DNA from: Apophysomyces variabilis
Lineage: Eukaryota > Mucoromycota > Mucoromycetes > Mucorales > Mucoraceae
Assembly: GCA_002749535.1 (NCBI GenBank)
Contig: MZZL01000406.1
Span: 184,795 to 248,794, forward strand
Direction: 5' to 3'
Length of the DNA: 64,000 bases
This document shows, piece by piece, positions 50,680 to 61,000 of the stretch; position 1 is the stretch's first letter; each line of letters opens with the position of its first letter. The position numbers and the translations under genes are program-made. Under the pieces are notes generated by a model. The model did not search any database and was not told the DNA's origin. It saw nothing but the letters and a program-made list of their open reading frames with translations.

Positions 50680-51955
50680 TCATGGTCTTTTGTCCAGCTT
50701 TCGTTCCAATTGGTCTAATCGACTCATGAGTTCAGCCAGGACCGAAGCAGGTTTTTGTTGTTGCGATGGTGTTGGTGGCGTTGATGGTAATGATTGATCT
50801 TGCTGCCATCTCTCAGACGAACCAGTCGTCTTGAAGGGTTTATCATTGTTATTGTTATTCCCTGATGGCTGTTGTAAACGTTCCAGCTCTGTCACTCGGT
50901 TTAGACATTCTCTAAGACGGCCTTGGAACTGCTGTTCAATAGCATCCTTCATGTAAGTTCGAACGAGGGCTTCCACCATGACACTGGAAGTTTGTAAAGT
51001 TTTCATCAAGGTGGAGGATCGGCGAATCTGGTCATCCAAGGTGGATTTGAGTCTTCTTGTTTGTTCGAGGTTATCATACAGATGTTCAAATGGCAAAAGG
51101 AATTGTTGTTTTTGGGTGAGATGTCGTTGCTGCTGCTGTTGCTGCTGTTGGTGCTGGGATAGGACAATGGGCGGACTTGGAAAGTTGATCCCAGTCGAGG
51201 TGGCAGGCACGAGTGTTGATCGCTTCATGACCTTGTGTGGGCGGTTACCATTGATAGTCGCTGTTCGCCGAGCGTGTAACGGTGCCGATTGGATGCTAAC
51301 GTTTCGTTGATCGTAGGACGGTGTACTAATGGTGAGATGTGGTGTTGCTTTATTTCCTTGTTTGGGCGCCAGGCGTTTTAGCAGCAGAGATGAAGGTTTA
51401 GGTAACGTCGAGGAACTGTATCACAAAAAATCAATTTGTTTAATTCCCGTGTAAGATTAGCAAAAAAAAAAGCAAATTAGCTTACCGTTCCTCTGCTGGT
51501 GGTGATAAGCGAATGGAAGGTTTGAGGAACCATTCGCGTCCGTCAAGTCGTGTAGGTGCTAAGTCTTGTTCTAGTACATGCTTGGGACAAGGACGAAGGT
51601 TAGGGATTTGCTGGAGCCACGGATCGGCTGCACCAGTCAAAGCATCTCGGTCGGTCAATCGACATAATTCGACCAGAGCAGTCAAACGGCGTTTACACGC
51701 GATATCGGCCACTCCCTTGGTCATCAAGTAGCAACGGCCAAGTTGGTCTTTGCAGAAGTAACTGGGATGTTCGCGATAGACAGGGATCAAATCGTCTGCC
51801 AGGTTAAAGAGATGAGTCAAGTCCTGAATACTGAAGAAGTGGATCGTGCTTTCTTGGGTTGTCAACGGTGGCGTTACTGGAGTAGGAAACTGATACAGAC
51901 AGAATGGGATGGGTGGATGATGGTATTCACCGAGTACGATGGTGTGGATCTTCAT
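50680..51955 (-). CDS. Unrecognised 401-residue protein with C-terminal coiled coil
   Basis: Two exons, 51955-51486 and 51415-50680, joined at an Arg codon (GTAAGC donor, TACAG acceptor). The N-terminal 140 residues look like a compact folded domain (FFSIQDLTHLFNLADDLIP, CKRRLTALVELCRLTDRDAL, ADPWLQQIP). A basic, Ser/Pro-rich linker and a Gln run follow. Then come two helical, coiled-coil-like stretches (FEHLYDNLEQTRRLKSTLDD; LAELMSRLDQLERKL at the end). I do not recognise the family. Composition suggests a nuclear or scaffold protein, but no function is claimed. Start is the first ATG in the frame. Confidence 0.65.
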
Positions 51956-53408
51956 AGTATGAGGCTGCTATAGGATATCAAATAGTGCAAGAGACAGGAT
52001 AGATAAAGAGAGAAAGAGAGAGAGGAGAAAAAAGGGTAAGAGAAGGAAATGAATAAACGACGAATGGTTATATTTAAATCACTTTTTTTTTGTTGAAGCA
52101 CAACAACGTGGATATTTATTGCCATGGCGCTTAATTCCCCTTTTCTTCACCCTTGTGTACCCATCGGGGTCTTAATATGAATAATTGCGCTTTATTGAAT
52201 GTGCTTCGTTTCTATGGCCAAAATAACTATCCAATGTCGGGCCGTAACCCAACCTAACTGTTCATCTTCTCCCTCTTTTTTCATCCTTTGGCTATTGTTC
52301 CATTCCATCCTCTCCTATTTTGACCTTATACAAACCATAGACCGATTGACTTGCTGCAACATAACGTAAAAAGGGGTGGGAAAAGATCTCTCTTTCTCTG
52401 TGTTTGTCTCTCTTTCACCCCTCCTCCTCGGAAATATAAATTGTAGGGATCATCGCCGCCCATCTTGATAATTTAATTAGGAATTGCAATCTCAGAAAAA
52501 AAAAGTTAATAGTTTGTTTCTTTTTTTTGATGCACCAATCAATCAGAACAAACAGTAAAGAAAATAGCATGTTCGTTCATATGATTTTTGCCTCTGCCTT
52601 CATTTTCCTCCATTCTTTCCTCCTTTCTCTGCTTTTCCCTGACGGCTATATCTCTATAACTACACTGTTTCATAGTGACACTGAGTCTTTTGCCTTCTTG
52701 CCAAAAAGCATTGTTATGACGATGCAATTTACCATCTATAGATACATCCTGAGATGCGGGGACGGGTCGGGCGCGCCGCAATGCAGCATATTTAACTTAA
52801 GCATCCATAACATACCCGTTATGGCAGCCGAGCTGCTTTTTCATCCATCTTTTAGTTTTTAATCTTGAACAATTGATCGGCAAATAAAGATTAGACCCAA
52901 AATTGTATGGGACATTCATTTTCATCGAACCTGCATCTGTCCCTTGCCTTTTTCTTTTTCTGCTGCTGTCCCGGAAACCACATTTTGTGTTGCATCGATC
53001 CAGGTGCAACAAATTCAACTGTGTGTCTCGTCCGCCACACACAAATAAACCAGATAAAGTATCTCTAAAAACAGAATTTTAACATACAGCCCTTGAACAG
53101 TCAAATACCTAAGCGGTTTCGATCGGCTTTCAAAAAACAGCACCGCATCCAGATCAAAGAAGATACAGCTTTCATTGCTTCTTTCATTGGTTTTAAAGGC
53201 TGGTATTCCGAAAACAAAAAGATAATGGAGAAATAGACCTATTTAGCCAAGGAGAATCAAGCTACTATCATGTGGTCTCCGTTTGTTTCCGTTGCAGCCA
53301 ATAAAGCATTCAGGTTCCACGAAAGTGACTTTATCAAAGAAGAAAACTATAAATATCGTTTTGAACATGTAGTCGTCTTTTTCTTTTTCCTCCATTTTTC
53401 CTTAAACA
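51956..53408. other. Divergent promoter region
   Basis: This lies between the minus-strand 50.7 kb gene and the plus-strand small protein, so it probably holds both promoters. GA/CT simple runs occur near 52005-52025 and 52395-52415. A 111-codon frame at 52527 is not supported by any domain. Confidence 0.4.
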
Positions 53409-53689
53409 ATGTCATCCGGTCAATACGCGTACCCACCTCCTCCAGCCGAGGGTGGTCAATATTATGCACCTCCTCCTCAAGCCGGTGGTTACGGTGCGCC
53501 ACCCCCAGGTGGCGGCTATTATCAGCCAGCGTAACTATCACAAAACATTTTAATCATCCTAAAGCAAAAAGAAAAGGAGAAAAGAATTGCCTGATACTTA
53601 ACCACACTCTGCTTAGTCCTCCACCGCAAACTATTGTTGTGCAACAAGAACAGCCTAAATCAGATAATAGCTGCTGTTGGGCATGGTAA
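53409..53689 (+). CDS. 64-residue Pro/Gly/Tyr-rich protein with Cys-Cys-Trp tail
   Basis: Two exons, 53409-53530 and 53617-53689, join at an Ala codon. The N-terminal half is low-complexity (SSGQYAYPPPPAEGGQYYAP and similar). The second exon gives PPPQTIVVQQEQPKSD and ends SCCWAW. This resembles small fungal CYSTM-like or annexin-type Pro-rich tails, in which terminal Cys pairs may be palmitoylated. The tail here is too short to be a full CYSTM domain. It may be a membrane-peripheral stress protein; this is inference. Confidence 0.65.
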
Positions 53690-55865
53690 TGAAATCTATT
53701 TTATAGATGAACTGTTGCGTGAATCTAACAGGTATATGTTAATATAGTTTGGCCGGTATGTGTTTCTGCTGTGTCCTGGACGAACTATGCTAGTACAAGG
53801 GGAAACCCCAAAAAGAAATTTAACAAAGACCAACTGTTCACGAAGCAAACTCAACCGAACAGAAATGAATGAACGGAATTCGACAAGCCATCCATCAGTC
53901 CTTTCTGAATAAACTCTTACTTCGATCTCTTTTTCTTCCATTTATATGGTATCTGCATCTTGCTTTTCTTGTTTCTCTGTATTGACCGATGTCGCCAAGG
54001 ATGGGTATGCAAAGCGTGGAAGGATATATGTACGTGATGGAAGCGTGTGTGACCAGTGGGGTTTCTGCTGTGCCAGGCTTGTGTCACCTAGAAGCTCCTA
54101 AACGGAAGTTTAGAGGGCTTGGCGGGTGCCAAGCCAGTTCCATTAGCCACGACAGCCACAATGGTCTTAAATGTGAGCCCAAGAAGGAGTAGCTAATTAA
54201 GTTTTACTCGTCAGCAGAGTGAGCTTTGGTATTGATAGAGTAACCTACCGTTTCAGTGAAAAGACTGCACCTCGTTTGATCAGATGTAACCACTGTACAT
54301 ATAAAGCGGGCTTTAAACCAAAAATCATTTTACACCGAGGGATTAAGTCAAAAATTTGCCATGAGCGCGGTTTAGTTGGGGTAGATGCTTGTTAGTTGAA
54401 GACGAAGGCTGCTTATTTTGTCCCGAAATACGTTCGAGAGAAGATAGCAATGCATCGCTGGGTAATGTTCGAATAGATGCTTTTGAGACTCATGGAAGAA
54501 TGAGGGGAACACCCGCTCGTTTTTCCGGATAGAGACAAATCAGGTGTTGATGATAGTATCAACGTAAGAAGAAAACATTTCTCCTTTCTTTCTCTTTTTG
54601 CCTTCCTAGCAGGGATTGTTTTGTACAATAGCAATCTATCCCAAGATAATGCTATATGTACATGGTAGACAATGCGCTCCTGCTCGTAGGTTTTGCGTAG
54701 AGCAGGATGATATTTACAGTACTTTTGTTGGGATGCCGATGACAGTCTCCGCATTAGGTCGGAAAAAGAACTTGTTTCGGTCATTCTTTGATGTAATCGC
54801 CCTTTAATGTTCTAAGCGTCTAGTATCGGGTGAGGCCAGTGAAATGGGTGGCAAAGAAGTGTAGGGGTAGCCAGATTAAGAGGATACTGACAATTATTGG
54901 CGTAAAATAGACTCATGAAAAAGCAATGTACGCCTTATCTCTAAACCTAAAACGGACAGTGTAATGCTTGATAGCACAACTTTAAATAACATTTTGGCTG
55001 AGCACGCTTATGTGATGCTCTGGCTGTCATTCATGCCTGTCACTAGAATGGTTAGTTTCATTAACTCTTCTATGCAAGAGGACCTTTCTTATCAACAAGC
55101 CAAAACGGGTTCAAAAGGACCACAAAGCCTGTATTCTTCAACGAGTATTCCGAGTACAATAGTCTTCTACTCAAAGAGCAATAAGTGTTTCAGTTACATC
55201 GTATTTCTGTTTTGCACTAACCAGTCGTCATGTAATCTAGTTCGGTTTACGTGCCCTTATGTCTTTTAGCATTTGTATCTCACGCATACTGGCAGTGTTC
55301 TCGAGCGGAAGCTCCCGTCCATCAGGAATCTTCCAGACCAATAGAAACACATCAACCTATCCCAGGACGAATACAAGTCATGTGGTAATTAATGGCTATT
55401 GAAGTTTTTATTTCTTAAACTAAAGACTTGGAACTGTCCTTGTTTTCCTTTAAACACTATTAATCGCTTCAATTGCATACCTGCTATGGTGCTTCATACA
55501 GTACAGCAGTCTGCTTTCTTTGAACCCTTGGAAAACAAGACGAGATAGACATGTCCGACTATTGTACTTTTAACTCATGGTCCGGATATACGCCTTGAGA
55601 AGATAACTCTGCAGTGTCTCCTTCGTCCATATTATAAAGGATAAACTGGGTACATTGTTTAAGCAAGAATAAACCATTACATTCTGGCGACTTGTTTCCT
55701 AACGTGCACTGTGTACGTTCCTCTTGCTGAGCCATTTGACAAAGAAGGCTAGCATCCAATCAAATATTACACTGAGTTTTAAGTGACGACGAGGACAAAC
55801 CCTTTCTACGAATAGGGATTTCCCTTCTTGAAACAAACTTATTTCCTTTGAGTTTCAAGCTGGAC
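53690..55865. other. Gene-poor region upstream of the TFG-like gene
   Basis: Several frames of 60-125 codons occur on both strands with no recognised domain and no clear splice partners. The 3' end should hold the TFG-like promoter. Confidence 0.4.
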
Positions 55866-57357
55866 ATGAGCCAATCTCCACTCGATTACAAGAACCTACG
55901 TAAAATTGTTACAGGAGACATTATTGTGAAATGTAGAGCTCTGTAATTTGAGGAGAGAATCCACGTTGTTTAACGACGAAGCTTTTTTTAGGCCGCTGCG
56001 GGAATGACATACGCCGTATACCTATTAACCAAGCACCGACTTACGATGAGTAAATGCTCGCTCACTGTCTGGCAGAGAAGCATTCTAATCCTGATTACAA
56101 ACATTATAGGCTTTGTTTAATGATGTACCGTTTATTCAAAGATGAGCTGTCAAGCCCTGAAAATATCGTGCTAAAATACACGGACGATGGTAACAATACG
56201 CCAGAATTCATGCAGATCAAGTAGTTGCTTACTGACTCCGCTTATTTGCATCAGAGGGTGATTTGATTAGCATGACAGGTGAATTTAGGAGCCATAAAGT
56301 TTCTTAGAGCTATCCTAATATTTTTGCAGATGATATGGATGTCAATCATGCTATCTCGCAAAGCAACGTTTTAAAAATCACTGTTTTCGACAAGGTAGCT
56401 AAAATCGATGAAACCAATGGGTGCGAATTAACATTGCCTGATTTCGTTCAGGTGACCCATCCTTTTCTTCCAGAACAGAAGACTTCTATTAGTCAAGATC
56501 TAAGATCGCAATTGGTATCGCTGCGCGACGCTTTATCGGATCTCATTCGATCGACCGACCGAGCGAAAATATCAGAAGAGGATACAGCTCAAATGGCTGG
56601 TAAGGAAACCTGGAACAGGTTGTATATAACAGTAAAAGAAAAAAAAGTAGTGGATAAAACGTACAGGCAGCTGTCAACGGCTGAATTAGGTTAGTGCCGC
56701 TGGCTTCTCAGGCCTAACAGGCTAAGTTAGTCTCCTATAGCTGATTTCCTCGAAGAGGCACAATTGGAACACGCCAACCAGTCCAATAAAAAGACAGTTG
56801 TAGAAGAGAGAAAGCTACATCACACTGGATTAGGACAGTCGCAACAGCAGATCAACGCTCCTCAGCCCTCAGTAAACCATGTAACAGCACATCCAGTTAT
56901 GTATACTCCACAGCAACAGCCGTTGCAGCAGCAGCAACAACAACCACAACCGCAACCGCAACCGCAACAAGCGCAGCAACCGCAGCCAGCACTATCATCC
57001 CAACCCCCACCGCAGCCACAACCACAGCAGCAGCAGCAGCCACAGCCACAAATGTCAACACCCAACTATTCCCAGCATTATCCCCAGCCATCCATTCCCC
57101 ACCAGATACAGCATCCTAATAGTATGCCTATTAATTCGCCGCCTCCCGGTACGCCTCTGTATCAGTCGATGCCACATCAATCTTCTTATCGGGTTTCCGC
57201 CCCACCTTCCCAGTCCCAGTCCCAATCTCAGCCTCAGCCTCAAGGATCCCAACGTTATTATTACGTTCCTTCAACACCTCAGCAACCGCAAGCAGTTTCA
57301 TCACAGCCATCTTATCGTCCACCTTCACAACAGGAAGCACCTGTTGGCTGGAGATAA
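55866..57357 (+). CDS. TFG-like PB1-domain, Pro/Gln-rich protein
   Basis: A 401-residue protein from exons 55866-55932, 55992-56049, 56110-56189, 56255-56278, 56330-56689 and 56741-57357 (1206 nt in frame). Exon 4 is 24 nt. A PB1 domain spans about residues 17-100: GDIIVKCRCGNDIRRIPI (with the conserved basic Lys), LCLMMYRLFKDEL, and the acidic OPCA-type loop KYTDDEGDLISMTDDMD. A short helix follows (ISQDLRSQLVSLRDALSDLI). The last 200 residues are Gln/Pro-rich. Order and composition match TFG, which organises COPII carriers at ER exit sites. A PB1 adaptor of another kind (Bem1/Cdc24 type) is less likely because SH3 and RhoGEF parts are absent. Role inferred. Confidence 0.8.
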
Positions 57358-58088
57358 CTGCACTTATTTATTGCTAAACTGTATGATTAAGTTAGTTTAT
57401 CAGGTACTTCGATATAAAATATATTGTTTTCTGTGTTACAGCTTGGCAGTAATGCCATGTTCGCCCGAGTAGATCAATAGTATAGGAAGGGTTATACACG
57501 CGTTATAATCTATATGTTGTATTAAATGCTTCGTTTTACGTAGAGGTGCGCAGTTGCTTACTCAAAATAAAGAAGAAAGGCTTAGAACATGATAGTAAGA
57601 CAAAGAACGAAAGTACTGGAATCAAAGCAGGATATCGGAGACGAATTAGCACCAAAAGAAAGGGGCCACTGGTGGAGTATGGGAAAAGCAGAATAGTAAG
57701 CTATAGCTTTACTATGGATCACTCAAGAACTTTTAGCATGTTCATAATTGCCTTCTTATATACGCCTGGTTAGTGGATGCAAAAATTTTGCAGGACCTCT
57801 GTTTCCCTGCAGTGCACAACCGTGTATTATCTCTCATTTTATCTGATGGCAAACTTTTGTTGGCAGCCACTTTAACATAGCCAATGATTCCCCTTTAGAG
57901 CATTCAAGTTTTAGAGGTTCGAGCCTGTACTGTAGCTCTGAGCTCTAAAAAACAAAAGCCACACAAAAGTAATCCGGTTAGAGAAAACGTAACGTCTATT
58001 CAGAGAAACGCAAGTATCGATTATTGAAGTAAAAGATGTTTATGTTGTCTAGAACGGTCTATGTTCCAGTGCTTATATTAGTTTATAT
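57358..58088. other. Convergent 3' spacer
   Basis: This lies between the stops of the TFG-like and separase genes. It shows no gene; a GGTTCGAGCC B-box-like string near 57914 has no tRNA around it. Confidence 0.5.
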
Positions 58089-61000
58089 TTACAGTGGTTT
58101 TAAATATACAGGCACTCCATAAACTACGGGTGCGGCACCTACAGTTTTTTTTTAAGAAAACAGTTATGAATTATTGCTTTTCATACATAAACTGCATGGA
58201 AATATTTCTCTTACCTATCAAATAAGGCAGATTGCATTCATCTCGAGATGCTGTCACAGATTCAACAAGAGATTTCATTTGAGAGCAGCTTGTTTGTCCT
58301 AGCAATCCCCAGGTCGACATGATTTTTTCCGAGACCTTATCAATACTCTTGTCTGTTACATCCCATAAATTGGCTACAACACATGCACTACAAAAATTGA
58401 CTCGTTGAGTGGAACAGAAAAAGTTATTTTGATGTACCTTCCACCGAGCAGGAAATTCATTACATAACCGCTAGGATCATAGTCGCCTTGAGAGTCCAAT
58501 GCACCACTACTACACCCCACCAGAAGTGCCACGGAGCATCGTTTAAGTTGCCGAATATGCTGACCACGCAAAAAGGACTGGCCTGCGCTATGCCCAAAAT
58601 ACCTTTACAAACAGAACGTTAATGGTTTTGATATAACGATGTACAGTAATGCCTTACAAATACAGCTCTTTTGACATTAGCGCTTGCTGGCATAGCATCT
58701 CGCTAGGTTTTTCATGAATTATTCCACTCCAGCCTGGCATGCTGCAACGATTCGTTCAGTGCTACAGTTAGATAATATTAGTCCTATTACCTTTGGAAAG
58801 TCGATTCAAATTTCCTCTGCGTGTTCATAAGGTCGCCGCCTGGATTAAGAATATAATATGCGCTTTGTCTATCAACTTCGATATCTTTCCATTGCCCACT
58901 GTCAGCCCCTCGGGCCAAAGCGCGACCATATGCAATACGATCACGTAAAAAGGAAATGCATGGCAACCTTGACACCGCTTGTGGTCTCATTACCGGCACA
59001 CTTTCCCACGGAAACATATGCGTGAATTTATCGAGGATCAATATGACATGATCGCCCGGTTTGGGTATCATCGCGTCGATACCGGCTTTTCGTGCACAAG
59101 AATGATAGGCACTAATCGCAGAGCGTATACAGTCGGTCAGCTATCCATTTAAAGACGATTAGTTTCGCGCGCGCAGCGTTGATGCTTAGAAGCATACCTT
59201 CTCGATATAAGTAGCAGAAACGTTGAAAGCCATATTGTAATTTTTATACGTTGTGGTGAGAAAGTAGATAACATCTTCAACATCCCGACTTCGTGGGTCG
59301 GGGCCCAGTCTGAGCATCATTCGGCATACATCCATAGAGACGCTGACAGGCTCGGAAACAGCGCTACTAATTACCGTAGTAATCAGTTTTTGAAATCTAA
59401 TCAGTTCATTTTTATGTTCGTAGTAGTTTCCGCATAGTAAACCCTAGAAATTGATCAGCTACATATTTAGCTACACGTGGTACTTACCCTAAAGCCACTA
59501 AACCAATTATTTTCAATCCGTTCAAGGAGTTTCTTCAAGCGCCGATCCAGTTGCATACGCGTCATCCACCAATCGTTGATTTCTTGCTGGTCTAAATTCT
59601 TTTTTCCACCATGAATTGTTTCGTCGCTCAGGCGTATAATGTCTCTGATTTCGGTAACTGCGTCATTATATTGTAGCACCTCATGTGTGGTTTGACGGTG
59701 TATAACACGATCCAGGGGAAGCTTGACCACAAACGGCGTTTCTTTAGATCGCATACGGGAAATATAGAGGTCATTGTTATGCGGATCCATTGTTACAGAA
59801 CAAACAGTCCAGGATTCTGGAAGAATATCTACGAATGTCTCTTGAAAGCTGGAGCTATCAAGTCGGTGTTCTCCACGATACATTCCATGGAGTCTCTTTA
59901 AATGAGGTTGTATCCAATCTGGATCCTCCGTAAATAGGTCGGTGCTGTCAATATCCATTATATACTCATCTTGGCTCGAAAATTCTCCCGGCCACTCATT
60001 TTCGCCAAGACATTGTTTCGCTCTTGGTAGGGTTAGCTTTTGCTCCAAGCAAAACTGCATTTCTCTCCGGATATTGGTGCCTTTTGACATTTCTTATGTG
60101 CAAATTGAAAGTCAATCAATAAAGCGAATCTACGTATAACAAGCTTACCAAGATAATATGCGCAGAGGGTTACATACTCGGCCCCGAATGTACGATCATG
60201 CGCAAGATAGTGTTGAAAAAATACCCAGAATCCCATTTCCACACAGAGCTTTTGCAACACATCGACCCTGGAAACCATAGCACCTTGTTGATACCTTTGT
60301 AGCATATCCACTAAGGCTTGGGAAGTATCTGCATGTTCTAACTTGTGGTAATCATGACGTTGTTGCAATTTAAGCAACGGAAGTACCAATGCTGCATATA
60401 TAGTTCAGTAATACAATCGTTGCTGTTATTGCGCATATCACCTTCATGAGGCACTCTTCCAATACCGGCGTATTGGCTCAGCTCATCGCAAGCCATCATA
60501 TGGCGAATGAATGAAGATATTGCACTTAATTCCGTCTATACTCGGAGCACGTTAAATAAATCTGCCAATTCGTGTTATATATCAGTACCAAATCAGCATT
60601 TGTGGCAGCGGCCTCTTGGATACTGTTGACTAACTCCCACCCTGAACTGGCCGAACCATTTTGAGCCAATGCTTGAGCTATAAGAGTAAAGTTTGAGTCT
60701 AGCAAACATTATCTCGTTTCTACCTTTTTGCATATCGTTACATCCTTGCATTTCTTTTAACGGCCAGCAGTTGTAATGCGAGAAGTCTGTAATTTAAAGC
60801 ATTCCTTGTTCAATTGATAAGGTACAACTTTCATAACTTGGGTTTACCTGTAAATTTCAACGTGGGGCTCCGGTCTTCATCACTATAAGAGTGAAAACAG
60901 TTAATCAAAAGTTCTTGTGGACAAAAAGAATCAACCTTTTTCCAATACAATCTAATCCTTCGATGAATTTGCTTTCCATTATGCTTTCGAATAACTGATG

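Noticed and set aside
56862..57252. Minus-strand Gly/Cys/Ala-rich frames
   Set aside because: They are antisense reads of the Gln/Pro-rich codons of the TFG-like gene.
57905..57935. B-box-like GGTTCGAGCC suggesting a tRNA gene
   Set aside because: No matching acceptor stem, anticodon arm or A-box lies at the right distance.
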